Shown: in pieces, positions 19,993 through 31,711 of the stretch
How the letters are laid out: each line of letters opens with the position of its first letter
How positions within the stretch are numbered: the stretch's first letter is position 1
NCBI GenBank assembly: GCA_016630955.3
Contig: CM049995.1
Coordinates: forward strand, 1,612,001-1,676,000
DNA: 64,000 nt
Reading direction: 5' to 3'
From: Didymella arachidicola
Lineage: Eukaryota; Ascomycota; Dothideomycetes; Pleosporales; Didymellaceae
Program-made: the position numbers and the translations under genes
Notes under the pieces: model-generated
Database searches by the model: none
The model's input: only the letters and a program-made list of their open reading frames with translations
Told to the model about the DNA's origin: nothing

Positions 19993-22981
19993 ATGGATCC
20001 CAACTACAGCATGGATGTAGATGATCTGTTCGGAGACTCTGAGCATGTCAACCTGCAAAGCATCACCACAGTGCCGCCAGTCAGAGGGCTTGCGAGGAGA
20101 GTGGATGAGCTAGGCGCTAGTGGGTGTTGTCAGTATGTTCACAACTCGCCCATGTACGACGACTTCTAACAATGCAACAGGATGATTACATGGTCCAAGA
20201 ATGGCTGTGTAGCCTACATCACCCCAGACGGTGCTGAAGTGCACCTCAAAGTCTTCTCACGAGACATCGACACGGGGAAGTGGGATCTTGGCAAGGACGT
20301 GACTCTGGGCATCCCACGGGGCCGCGAGCACTTCCCTTTTGTCCACTTATCGTGGAGCCACCTCGGAAACGATCTTGTGGTTGTCGATGCTGCGGGCCGC
20401 GTGCTAAATTTCTCTTGCGCGATGGCTTTGGACCGGATGCCGTACATCAAGACCGAGCTAGCGCATCCAGAAGCTGAAGCTGACGGAGTCGCCGGCTTAC
20501 ACTGGCTAGCGATTTACCCTTACGAGCAGAAGGTGACTCTTCTGTACATCTTCTCAAATACTTACTGACGAAATCCAGAACCACATTGCTTGGTCGGCTG
20601 AAAGAGATGGAGAGAAGTGGAGATGGAACATTCGCTCACATGTGTTTCATGACGCACATCATCCCATCCCTAGCAAAGCCTCCCTCATATACTTGAAGAA
20701 ACATGGAGAGCTCGTTCTGCGTTTTCAGCAGAATGACAACACATGGCAAGAAACCTCGACTCAGCTAGGGCCGATAATATCTACACACGAGTCCTTTACG
20801 CATGCCGCGTTTGCATCCAATAACGGTACGCATTACTATCTTTTTGATACTTTCTCCAGCCACTGACATGATCTAGACGACACTCTCTTCATGGCAGCAT
20901 ATGATGACAAGCAAAGATTGCAGCTCTACAGGATCGAGTTTGCGTGGCAGGTTCCGCAAGAGAAGCAAAGCCAGAGCGCCGGACACTTTGACAAACCCGG
21001 GTTACAAGTCTCGCTCGTCGCCATCGAGGAGAAGTGCGGCCCACTGCACATGATCAACGGCGATATTGACGGTGGTGCTGAATTAAAAGGCATCGCACCT
21101 GCACAGCTTACGCATCTAAGCTTCCTGCCAGTCACTCCTGATCAAAGCGACGGCTCGCTGCCGACGGTACAGGCCATCTACTGTAGACCGCCAAATCTTG
21201 TCTCTATGGATCACATGCAGCCACAAGAGAACCCACATAGTGTGATAGTCAAGTGGGAAGTGCAGCAGCTACAGCAGAACCAGCTACATCCCAGTCTCGA
21301 CCAAGTCACTTCCAAGAAGAAAGCGATTGGCTCTGTCACAGCACGCACAGTCTTCAAACTCAGCCGAGTCGCAGACTATCCCCTACACGCGGTTGTTCTC
21401 TCGTGTATCCCTGTCTGGTACCACATGCTCCTCGCTTTCCATTACAGTGATGGCACGATCGAGTTCCGGAAGCGGTCTACTATGGAGATTCTGCACAACG
21501 ACGGGAACACAGACACCGTCACATCTCTCTACCAGGCAGGCTTTGCCTTTCCCCATGGCGAGCCATCGCTCCATATAGCTCTCTCCCCCAACTTCTGCAT
21601 ATCGGCCTGCATGCAGCAGGACTCGACTATCAAGCTGCGTTCGCTAGAATACCAGCGCAACACTCTGCCCATCACCGATTCCGACCCACGCAACTCAGCC
21701 GCCCTCGCCGCCCTGATTCTCCAGTCCGCATCATCTGCAAACCAGTACTTCTCCAGCGACGACATCTTCAGCATCATCCCCCCGCTCAGTCCCGCGCTCA
21801 CCCGCTCCTTCACCATCCTCCTCTTCGAGGCGCTGCAAGTAAACGTCGACTGCGGCATCGACGACATGAACAACAACTACCTGATGCTGCTAGGCCGGAG
21901 CCCCTTCTTCGTCAAAACCCTATCCGCCATGAACCTCCTCGGCCTCAAATCCCCCACCGACCGTGACCTCAGCTCCAAAATCGCCTGGATAATCCTCAAC
22001 ATCAAATACGTAACCCAGATCCTAACCTCCATAACCCGCATGCACGGGCACATTGACAAAACGCTCCTCCGCCCAGAAGTAGTCCCGCAATTCATCGGCA
22101 TCTGCCGCTGGATCATGCACTTCATCGCGTACCTCACCTCCTCCCTCTTCGACCTCAGCCGCGACGCTGCCTCCCTCCCCACGCTCACCGCACACTCCCT
22201 CACCACCATCTCCGCCCGCACAAACAACCCCGCGCTCATCCTCCTCCTCGCCGCGTTCCCCCGCCACATGATGAAACTCTGGTCCCAGCCCCTCGCGTGG
22301 GTAAAGCGCAGCGCAGACCACTACACCACCGCCGCCGCGCCCGTCCAAAGCCCAGAAATACGCAAACTGTACGCCCCTCTCGCAGCTGCTTTGTCGGAAA
22401 TCCCCTTCGACTGGCGCTGGTTCGAGCGCCTCGTGGGCGAGACTCACGACGCCACGCGTCTTGCGTTTAAAAAAGCGAATGTGAGCGACGCGCAGAGGAA
22501 CAAGGTCGAGCAGGAGCTGCTCATGGGCGAAGTGCCGGATGTATACGCCCCGCTTGCGGCGCAGATCCTGACGACTAAACTGACGGATAGCAATGCGCCT
22601 GGGGGCTGTCTAGCGGATCGTCTGGACCAGGGACGGCTGTATTTCTTCGATACGACGTGGTTGGGATTCACGCACTCGCGGCGCGCGGCCGAGTGGTACG
22701 AGACGCATGTTGTGGATGTGTGTCAGAAGATGGTGGTGCGTGGGCGCGGGACGGTCGAGCATCCTGTCACGAGTGCCACGCTGGGACGGGCGGGGAGTGA
22801 TGGTAGGGAGAAGGCGAGGCAGCTGAGGAGGTGTGTGAGGTGTGGAAGCTATATGGAGGATGTTACGGTTGGGCAGGTGGGGTATGCGCCGCATCATGTT
22901 ACTTGGTTGATGGGGATTGCGAAGCACTGCGTTTGTGGGAATAGCTGGATGTTGGCGCCGGAGAAGGCGAGGGCGAAGTGA
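19993..22981 (+). CDS. MED16: Mediator complex subunit 16 (Med16/Sin4)
   Basis: Four exons: 19993-20132, 20181-20532, 20579-20825 and 20877-22981, totalling 947 residues. The three introns are 46-51 bp, GT-AG, with CTAAC/CTGAC branch sites. The N-terminal half has WD40-like strands: MITWSKNGCVAYITPDG, FVHLSWSHLGNDLVVVDAAG, NHIAWSAERDG, HAAFASNN. The middle is helical. The C-terminus carries a cysteine cluster, CVRCGSYMEDV...CVCGNSW, found at the end of Med16 proteins. Med16 belongs to the Mediator tail module, which links activators to RNA polymerase II. The start MDPNYSMDVDDLFG is acidic and typical of fungal Med16 predictions. Identity is well supported by the combined architecture. Confidence 0.88.
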
Positions 22982-23153
22982 GAGTTGCAGGGGAGGGTAG
23001 ATGTGGAGTGCGTCACTGCAGAGGTGTGTGTAGGGTAGACATTTCTTCATTCTTCGTATCTTTTGGAGATGCTCGCTTTCATGTGACGCATAACTGGGGG
23101 TATTGTCCATGTCCATACCCAAGACGCCTCCAAACACACTCACTACTGTTTCT

Positions 23154-24581
23154 CTACGACTTGGCGGCACCGGCCTTGAAGAGCACAATGTCACCATCCT
23201 CGACAATGTAGTCCTTGCCCTTGGTCATAATCTTACCCTGGGCCTTGACGGTAGCTTCGTCACCGAACTCCTTGAGAGTTTTGTAGTTGTAGACGATACA
23301 CTGGATAAAAGTCTTCTCAAAGTCACCGTGAATAACACCAGCAGCCTTGGGCGCCTTGGTGCCGTTGCGCAATGTCCATTGCCTGACTTCGTCGGTACCG
23401 GTTGTGAAGAAGCTGCCAAGATTGAGAGCCTTGCGCATGGTGACAATGACCTTGGGGAGCGCCGACTTGGTGCCCAGGTTCTTGCACTCCTCAGCAGCCT
23501 CGGCGTCGGACATGACAGCCAGACGCTCCTCCAGCTGCACAGAGATGGGGATGACTGGGTCGCCGGGAGCGTTTGTCTTGACCCACTCGGCAATCTTGGG
23601 CAGGTGCTTGTTCTTCTGGCGGATGTAATCCTTCTCGCTCAAGTTGACGAGGTAAACAACAGGCTTGGCCGAGAGGAGGAAGAGGGGGTTAATGGTCTCG
23701 ATCTGGTGATATGGTCAGCAGAGTCCAGCAATGTGCTTTCCATGAACAGAGAAGTGGGTGTATGTCGATCAGATAAGGACTTCTTTTCAGAACGTTCCGG
23801 CGTTACGGGAACATCAAAGAGCTGGGATTATAGAGCAATCGCTCTTTGTCATCTTGTGACGGGGGAAAGAGTAAGAGAGATGGACGTACCTCCTTGGGGC
23901 CCCAGTTGCCCTTTCGGACATCCTTGCCGTCCTTCAGCATAGCGAGGATCTTCTCAACGGTGGCCTGCTCCTCCTTGAGCTTCTTCATCTCAAGGGACTG
24001 GCCACCACGTCTTGTCTGCTTGACAAGGTTCTCGAGCGCCTTCTCTGTGAACTCAATGTCCTTGAGACGCAGCTCCTCGCTGATGATGTCCAAGTCACGG
24101 ATGGGGTCGACATCACCCTCGACGTGAATGATCTCAGCGTCGTCGAAGCAACGCACGACCTGGAAGATGGCATCGACAGCACGGATGTGCGACAAGAAGG
24201 AGTTACCAAGACCAGCACCGGTCGAGGCACCGCGCGTCAGACCGGCAATATCGTAGACGGTCAAGTCGGCGGGCACCCTCGACTTGGGGTTGTACATCTT
24301 GCAGAGGTCATCGTAGCGCTCGTCGGGGACGATGACGCGTGCCTCCTCAGGATCGATGGTGGCATAGGGGAAGTTGGCAGGGTTACCAAGCGAGCACTTG
24401 GTAATGGCCTGGAAGAGCGTGGATTTACCGACGTTGGCAAGGCCGACCTGGCGTTCACTGTTAACATGTGAGATGACGTTGACAGCAGGATAGGGCTCTC
24501 ACTCACGATACCGCTCTTCAGACTGTTGCCAGGCCTGCCGAGCAGGAGCTTCTCCTCGACGACGGCTTTCTTGGGGGGCAT
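23154..24581 (-). CDS. OLA1: Obg-like ATPase 1 (YchF/Ola1 family)
   Basis: Exons on the minus strand are 24507-24581, 23890-24447 and 23154-23702, giving 393 residues (family about 395). Introns are 59 and 187 bp and both fall between codons. Features in order: MPPKKAVVEEKLLLGRPGN start, P-loop GLANVGKS (about 26-33), the switch region FPYATIDPEEARV, DIAGLTRGAS (Walker B, DxxG), a coiled-coil insertion (FTEKALENLVKQTRRGGQSL), the altered base-recognition loop VNLSEKD in place of NKxD, and a C-terminal TGS domain ending in DGDIVLFKAGAAKS. The NLSE change is why this family prefers ATP to GTP. It associates with ribosomes and stress responses. An in-frame upstream ATG at 24722 would add 47 residues resembling a mitochondrial presequence; I keep the family-standard start. 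Confidence 0.95.
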
Positions 24582-25197
24582 CTTCTTTTTCTTGGGCGCG
24601 CTCGCGTAGCTGCGGGAGCAGGAAGAGAGGATGAAAAATTTGTGTGGTGCGGGAGCAGAGAGGACGGGCGAGGAAAATTGGCGGGCGGTGCTTGCGGCCG
24701 GCCGGTAAACAGTGGGTATCAAAGAAGAGAAAAGAAAGGTGAAAGAAGTGGTGGGGGGTATGGTGTATGTAATGAGGGGCGGAGAGAGCTTTGCAGCCTC
24801 CTCTCCTCTGGTTCCTTGCTATGGATTCGAGTTTGGTTGGTGGGCTTTGAAAATGTGCAGCTCGTTAACCGAATTTGTACCAAGTGTGCACGGACGGATC
24901 GCGCCTGCCAAGCTGGTTTGCGCTTGCGCCCAGAACAGCAAGAGCGATGGGCATGCGCGTTCGGTGGTGAGCGCGCTGCCGACGTGGACGGTGTCGCAGG
25001 CTCGCGGCCCTTCACTCTCGCACGACACCGATTGTATCCCACGTGAGGGCTGGCCCCGCCTTTCCTACTGTAACCTGTCTTCCTACCGCAGTGCTATTCC
25101 ATGACCGACGTGCGCCGGTAGACCCTTTGGCGCCCAAGATAGCCCTGCTCGACATAGCCAGTGCGCATATCGATACACACCACATCTTATCTGCAAC
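24582..25197. other. divergent intergenic region, OLA1 / DeSI-like
   Basis: About 616 bp serving two divergent genes. The part adjoining OLA1 (24582-24722) is open in the OLA1 frame and is discussed as a finding. Nothing else seen. Confidence 0.5.
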
Positions 25198-26078
25198 ATG
25201 TCCGCCTCCACCCGCCCCAAGCCTGCGCGCAAGTCGTCAGGGCAGAACCACCGGAGCACACTCTCGCTGCAGCGGACCGAGGTCGTCATCAATGTCTACG
25301 ACCTGCTGCCGCCGGGCAAGATCTCAGCAGTGCTGTGGGCCATAGGCAGCTCGCTGCTGCACTCAGGCGTCGTCATCGGCGACAGGGAATATGCGTACGG
25401 CGGCCACGACCGGCGGGGCCTGACCGGCGTGTACTGGACGAAGCCGGCGCAAGAGCCTCCAGGCGGGACCTTCAAGCAGTCGATGCTCCACGGCTTCTCG
25501 TTTCGCCCGGTAGAGGAACTCGACGCCATCATACACGAGGTATGAGCCGCACTTCCTGGATACACTGTGCTTCTTGGTTATACTGAGAGTCACGCTAACG
25601 CAGCCAGGCTTCCGAGGAGTTCCAGGGCACCTCGTACAACCTCCTCACCAAGAACTGCAACCACTTCACATCCTACCTCTGCGAGAAGCTCACCGGGCGA
25701 CCTGCGCCGGGCTGGATCAACCGCGCCGCCAGCATAGGCGTAGCTCTCCCATGCGTTGTGCCACGGGAATGGATTGCGCCACCGGATTATGATACTGCGG
25801 ATGGAGAGCTCCTTGACGAGGACTTTGACGAAAGAACGTCTATGCTGCGACACGGCGAGCAGCCAGGCCGGTACCGCAGCGCGTCCGAGGAGGCGGGGCG
25901 GCAGGACGCGCGAGGTTCTGGCAGTAGTAGTCGAAGTGAGCAGAGAGGCGCAAGAGGGCATCATCGGCATCCGTCCCCAGGGCATGGCCCCCGGCTGGTC
26001 AACCTCAAGGAAACCGACAGCAGTGGCCATAAGATACCGGCAGCGGAAAGAGCGCCCCTTCCAAAGAATTTGATATGA
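25198..26078 (+). CDS. PPPDE/DeSI-type thiol isopeptidase
   Basis: Exons 25198-25539 and 25608-26078 give 270 residues; the 68-bp intron has a GCTAAC branch site and a CAGCCAG acceptor pair, of which the second keeps the frame. The PPPDE fold covers about residues 27-170: VVINVYDLLPPG, catalytic His in SSLLHSGVVIGDREYAYGGH (His55), and catalytic Cys in LLTKNCNHFTSYLC (Cys131). Both catalytic residues are present, so the enzyme should be active. The C-terminal 100 residues are polar, rich in Arg/Gly/Ser and probably disordered. Relatives DeSI-1 and DeSI-2 in animals remove SUMO or palmitate; the substrate of the fungal protein is unknown. Confidence 0.9.
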
Positions 26079-26205
26079 CTCGTCCTACACTTAGACTGAT
26101 GCACAGTCGTTCCCATACTCCTGGTGATGCCGTATTGTACATGTGACCACGCCCTGGGGTGGTTCCGTCTCGTGCGCCTTCCTCCCAGCCCAGCCTGCCA
26201 GCCGT

Positions 26206-26832
26206 CTAACCCAGCCTCCTGGGCTTCTTGCTCCTCACACCTCCAAACTTCAGTCTTGTCGAATCAGACAGCTTGACAATCAGCGGTCTGATCTGCTTTC
26301 CCTCCGCGCCCAAAATGGCCTTCGTGACAGCTTCTCTGCCCGCGCCAAATCCCCGGTAGATCAGCTCAAGCTGCTGAATCTGGGGCAGCAAGCCCTTGTC
26401 CTTGATTCTGCTCATGACAAAGGCGGCCAGTTGGTATGCTGCGTCGTACGATCCGCGTCCAGCCTTCCTGAATCCAATGTTGCCGCACGACACCGAGATG
26501 AGCGCGTCGCGTTTCGGGTCTGCAAAGGTGATGTGCGTGTTGTGCTTGGTTGCGTAGATGTTGAGCTTGTGCTTGGTGTCCTCCTCCCATTCCCTGGCGA
26601 GGGTGTTCTTGTACTCTCCCGTGCCCTGGTCGGGTATTATCCCGGAGTATGTCTCGCTGGCGCTCCTGAAGTTCTTGTCGACATTGATCATCGTATCCAA
26701 GACGGTCTTTTCGTCTTTCTGGGGCCTGGCGAGGGCCAGCGCAGTCTGCGAAAACGGCCGCCGACACGACATGCAGACTGTCGACGTCAAAGGGCGGAAG
26801 GCGCGCAGGCCCAGTCTGGTGTGGGCGGCCAT
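26206..26832 (-). CDS. mitochondrial small ribosomal subunit protein uS11m (yeast Mrps18 type)
   Basis: A single exon of 208 residues. The start chosen, MAAHTRLGLRAFRPLTS, opens a basic mitochondrial presequence; the open frame extends 46 residues upstream but that part is acidic and shrinks the promoter to nothing. Residues from about 95 on show the S11 fold: KHNTHITFADPKRDALISVS, CGNIGFRKAGRGSYDAAYQL, and a C-terminal IYRGFGAGREAVTKAI and the basic GGVRSKKPRRLG end, which contacts rRNA. It faces TIM44 across 221 bp; both products go to mitochondria. The next gene upstream on the map (DeSI-like) is convergent, only 127 bp away. Confidence 0.92.
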   Translation of the reverse strand: MAAHTRLGLRAFRPLTSTVCMSCRRPFSQTALALARPQKDEKTVLDTMINVDKNFRSASETYSGIIPDQGTGEYKNTLAREWEEDTKHKLNIYATKHNTHITFADPKRDALISVSCGNIGFRKAGRGSYDAAYQLAAFVMSRIKDKGLLPQIQQLELIYRGFGAGREAVTKAILGAEGKQIRPLIVKLSDSTRLKFGGVRSKKPRRLG

Positions 26833-27053
26833 GCTGCGTGTGCTGCAGGAGTCGGCAATGGCAGGTGAGGATGGAGGCCAAACTTCTTCCTCCGGATTCC
26901 ATCGCGACCTCGGACCAGTCCGTGCGCTAAAACTCAAGGAAGTCACGCCCTCCGCATCTCCTCCATCCACCGTTCCCTCTCTGACTCGATATTGCTTGGG
27001 CAGAGACCATTTCGGCGTCTGTCATCTCATCTCCTGCACATCTGCCACCCACA
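26833..27053. promoter_or_regulatory. 221-bp shared promoter of uS11m and TIM44
   Basis: The ATGs of two divergent nuclear genes for mitochondrial proteins are 221 bp apart, so both promoters and leaders must fit here. The TIM44 side is rich in C and T. No TATA box is evident. The existence of the promoter follows from the arrangement; the sites within it are not known. Confidence 0.6.
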
Positions 27054-28705
27054 ATGAGGCCGCACACCGCCACCACACTTGCCGCGCGGGCGCGAGGCAG
27101 CATACAACCAAGCACATACGGGCGCGCAGTCGCACACAGGCGGTTATCGACAGCGCCACTGGCTTTGCGCCCATCAGCGGCGCAGTCCTCTGATGCATCG
27201 CACCTCCCATTCCTGCGCAGCAACTTCTTGCCCCAGGACGTCCTCTTCCGCGCTGCAGCCGCAAACGCACGCCACTTTTCTTCCCAGTCTGCGCGCTACC
27301 AGCAGGCGCAGAAGAAGGAGCCTGTGAAGGAAGAAGCAGCCAAGTCTGAAGCCGAGAAGGAGAAGACCGCAGAAGAGCTCTACGAAGAGGAGAAGGCAAA
27401 GGCGAAGCAGGAGGGCCAAGAGGAGGCCGGCGAGCAAAAAGAGGGCGAGGAGGGCCAGAAGAAGGAGAAGAAGGACGACAAGCCCCCACCACCTCCTCAC
27501 GGCGACAAAACACCATGGCAGGTCTTTACGGAGACGCTGCAGCAGGAATTCCAGGCCTCGAAGGATTGGAACGAGGGCACAAAACAGCTCTCTGGCCAGG
27601 TCCACGACTTCACAAACGATCCCCGTGTTCAGAGGGCGCGTGAGGCCTCCGAGGCTGCGAAGACGAAGACTGCTCAGGCGTTGAAGGCCACCGCATCAGC
27701 TGTTGGACAGGGTGCCGCATGGACTTGGGACACAATGCCTGTGAAGGGTGTGCGTGCTGCTGCCAGGGTCACTGGTACTGGTCTTGATTACGCCACGCGA
27801 CCAGTGCGCCAGACCAAGGCCTTCCAGGCTGTCAAGGAGACCATCGACGACGGCAGCTCCTCGCGCTACGGTGGCTGGGTTGAGAAAGAGGAGCGCAGGA
27901 AGCGAAGGGAGCTGCGCGAGCTGAACGAGCTCCAGCGAACTGGTGGCAAGCCGATCGGCCCCATGGAGGAGGATCCTGAGTAAGTCAAAACAACGAGGAT
28001 TAGTCTGTCTGTTACTGACAGCGTCACAGCGCCGGTACGAACGTCACCCTGCACAAGGACGCCAAGTACAAGGAGGTCTGGAGAGAGTGGAAGGACAACT
28101 CCAAGATCGCTCAGGGCTTCTTCAGCATGAAGCAGGTCTACGGCGAATCGGACAACGCCATCATCACGACTGCCCGTAGCATCACCGACCGCATCACTGG
28201 TTTCTTCGCCGAGAACGAGACCGCTATGGTTATCAAGAAGTTCCGCGAAATGGACCCCAACTTCCAAATGGAGCCCTTTTTGACCGAGATGCGCGAATAC
28301 ATCCTCCCTGAAGTCCTCGACGCCTACGTTAAGGGCGACATCGAAGTCCTCAAGCAGTGGCTCTCCGCACCGCAGTACTCAGTCTATGCTGCACTGATGC
28401 AGCAGTACAAGACGGCTGGCCTGAAATCTGACGGCAAGATCGTGGACATCCGCGGTGTCGATGTCTTGAACGCGAAGCTGCTCGAGCCTGGCGAGATTCC
28501 GGTTTTCATCCTTACCGCGCGCACACAGGAGGTCCACGTCTACCGCAATGCGAAATCCGGCGAGCTCGTCTCTGGCATGGACGACAAGGTCCAACAAGTC
28601 ACATACGCGATCGGCGTCACCAGGATACCGGAGGATGTCAACAACCCCGAGACAAGAGGCTGGCGACTCATTGAGCTCCAGAAGAGCGCCCGCGACTACT
28701 ACTGA
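27054..28705 (+). CDS. TIM44: mitochondrial import motor adaptor Tim44
   Basis: Exons 27054-27979 and 28030-28705 (50-bp intron, GTAAGT donor) give 533 residues. The N-terminus, about residues 1-85, is basic with an ARHFSSQSARY cleavage-type region. A highly charged Lys/Glu-rich coiled region (about 85-150) leads to TPWQVFTETLQQEFQASKDW, and DTMPVKGVRAAARVTGTGLD. The Tim44-like C-terminal domain (about 350-530) includes SITDRITGFFAENE, FLTEMREYILPEVLDAYVKG, and VTRIPEDVNNPETRGWRLIE. Tim44 docks mtHsp70 and its partners to the TIM23 channel on the matrix side. Size and domain order are as usual for fungi. Confidence 0.95.
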
Positions 28706-31700
28706 TCGACTCGCCCGCGTATTTGCTTTTTCCCGCACGTTGTACTACCACATGTTTGTTGCATTGCCCCCGCGCGTTGGCGCTTTTCAAGGCTGAGGCA
28801 TTTCTGGCGTCTAAAAGGGCGAGACCTGATGTTTTCCACCACTCTGTCTTATTACGCCTTCTATTCAGGGTCTTGGGAGTGGGCCGACGCTCGCGAGCAG
28901 CGTTCGGCATGACGACACTTCGCTTCCCCGCTCTGTACGCATACTTGTATAATATTTGATGAGACGATGTAGTGGATGGGATCATAGCGCCCGAGTGTGT
29001 ATAAGATAGGAGTAGATCGATGCACGCAATCTAAAGAAGAGGAAACACGATACGGAGTTTTGGACGTGCTGAGAGCTAAGGCGTGCCCACTTGCTCCGTC
29101 TTGTTTGCACCTTCCCGCGATCGTGAGCCAAATTACGCCCCCCAAAACCTTCGATGCCTCAGATCTGCTTTTGTATCCGTTGTCACACATGTCCACACTC
29201 TATTCTGGGTTCTTGCCGAGCTTTCGACGAGAAGCAGGCTACTTTCCTGTTTGGTGGGTTTAACCAGAGCCGATACCTCCCTCGTCGGTGTACCCATCGC
29301 TGCAGATCGACGAGTGAAGTACCTACATGCAACAGCATTATCATCGCCGTAAAAGCGTGCTGAGTCACCCCAATCCTAGCATTGGAATACGTTACAAGCA
29401 GATACTTTAATTGGCTACTAATGTCTAGCCCAACGGAAGTTTAGTCTGGTAGACGACCTGCAGGGGATAAGCGCATGGGGCGATTACTTACAAAGCTATT
29501 TGCACTTTTGAACTATGCAGCCTTTTATATCATTGTGCTGGATTTAAGGTGGTTGATCAACTTTTTTTTACAAGGACAATAATCTTGCCCTGCACGACTC
29601 CCTCGCATATCTTTGTCACCGGCCTCCATGGCCAGGAGCGATCGCTCGAGCGAGATAGGAAGGCTTTTTTTCTTTTGGAATAGACGGATCGAGCCTGCCA
29701 AACACAAGCTCTTCATCCTTCTCGTTGTGAGTCTGGAAGGTTTCGCCACGCAGGCGTTCATATTTCGTCCAGTCATCTCGGAACCAAACCACAAGGATCC
29801 CACGATCAGGGTTTAAGATCATACGGGGCTCGTTTCCCAAGTTCTGCATATAGCCACTGCGATTGCGGGGACTGGAAGTGTATGGCGAGAGGGTTTCTAA
29901 GAAGGGATGGGCTGGTGGAAGCATGTCGAGATACGATTCGCAGGGGTGGAAAATGTGTTGCTTTAAAATTCTAGCCAGGATATTGCACCCTCTCAAGTTC
30001 GCTCTTCGACGTTTCGTAAAAAGCAAGCTCTTATGCTGTGATATCTTTACTCTTCTCGAGTACAGCCAGGCGGCTCAGAACCTCGTTAATAGCTCATACC
30101 TAATACTAACCCCGTCCTCGCAGCAACTACACCTCCCAGCCTACATCGCAGCGAGACAAATTATATCTACATCTCACCTCCAACCCAAACAAACCATCCC
30201 TCAACCAAGCCACCCAAAACCCTTCAACCAACACACCCACATCCCAGACCCAACCGCAGAGATACAACCTACTCGAAGCCTAGCAGCGGAGATGCAGGGA
30301 TGATCTTACTTTGGAAGAAGGGGTATGTGGAGATGATGGTGGAGTGGGTTCGTTGTAGGGCTTTGCATTATGCTAGGAGGTACGATGCGGATACCTCACA
30401 GCAGGCCGATACTTTGACGTGGATTTGGCACGCTGGGTGGTTGTTGCTTGAGAAGGCGTGGTGGGTGCGGGGCGTGGTGTGTATACCGTGGGATGAGGGA
30501 GCTGGGTGAGGGAACTGGGCGAGGGAGCTGAGTGTAGGTGTCGGTCTGCGGTGTGGTTCAGGTGGTTCAGGTGGGGAGGAAGGAAGGGGTTCTTGGGCAG
30601 GGCGCTTGATGGGAGGGAGGTGATGCAACAGGCTGCGCTGAGCCTGATAATGCCTGGGAGGTGTGGTTACGCTGCGTTGGTATGTATGCTGTGTTGGTAT
30701 GTGTAGAGATGTTGAAGATGTGTTTGTTGTTAATGTGCTAAAGTGGTCTAGAGTTAGGGACTTGGGATTAGGGTAGGGAAGATTGGTATGCTCTACTAGC
30801 CCTGGGTATATAGAATAATTGATTCTGATAAGTAATCGCAGCGGCTGTGACTTTCAACGCTGCAGTCTTTCCCTAGTAAAATAGCTAGTGTTTGGTCACC
30901 CCGTTTCGCCGTTAGCCGGTTCATCTATATCCTCCGCAGGCAAGGAGCTCCGATACGCGTCAGCCTTGCTACAGGATAGGTTCTTGAATGAGTGAGAATG
31001 CAAGCAACCCCGCAGACGTTTATTGAGGTTTCTGAATGGCCAGCTCCTGCATTTGCGTGCTCCTATTGGTCTTTCTAGGATCAATCGTGTTCTCACCCAT
31101 TCAGGGACCTATCCTGTACTACGCTCTCGCGCCCAGCCTCCCACTCCCATGGCTCGGAGCAACGCTGGACGAAGCTTTTATCTCCGAGATCATACGTCTT
31201 CATTTCCTCTCGCCAACATCATAGGCCCGGCTCTTACGTCCGCAATGGCACGGTCGCAGTGGGCGAAATCTCGATCTTAGCTGGCGGGGCGCGAGCCTAG
31301 TGCATTTGCAAGCGCAGGTCGTTTCTACGGAGATTTATGAAGTTGTGGACAGGAAGCCCTGGTGTGTCTCGGTGGGATTCTGGCTCGCTTGTGTAAGGGC
31401 AGGGGTCGAGCAGAGATGAGCGCAGAGGACAGGAACAAGCGGGGTCGCGGCGCGGAAAGACTCGGTCCTGGGCTTTGAGATTGCGAGCAAAAGCAGAGAG
31501 TGTGTAGTACAATATGTGCTTGTGTGAGATGATGAATGCGTGCAGAGTGGTTAGAGTGAGTTTGGTCACGAAAAGCAAAGTGGCCTGCGTGGACAAAAAG
31601 AAAGCGGGGAATGAGAATCCGATGTGATGGAAATGTGATGTGCCAATAAGCAACACAGGAGATGCGCATGCCATCGGATGGGGTCCGGCGGATTGACGAG

Positions 31701-31711
31701 TTGACATCAAT
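28706..31711. other. 3-kb gene-poor region, TIM44 to BCD1
   Basis: Two 3' ends face this region (TIM44 on + and BCD1 on -). It contains one possible orphan frame at 29616-30026 and a low-complexity A/C-rich strip at about 30130-30260. GC content seems lower than in the genic parts by eye. No recognisable transposon end or RNA gene. Confidence 0.4.
29616..30026 (-). CDS. possible orphan protein, unknown
   Basis: A 136-residue frame with protein-like character: LPPAHPFLETLSPYTSS, GNEPRMILNPDRGILVVWFR, DDWTKYERLRGETFQ. It lacks any domain I recognise and the C-terminus is basic. The opposite strand is also partly open. It could be a species-restricted gene, an eroded fragment of one, or chance. 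Confidence 0.25.
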   Translation of the reverse strand: MLFTKRRRANLRGCNILARILKQHIFHPCESYLDMLPPAHPFLETLSPYTSSPRNRSGYMQNLGNEPRMILNPDRGILVVWFRDDWTKYERLRGETFQTHNEKDEELVFGRLDPSIPKEKKPSYLARAIAPGHGGR

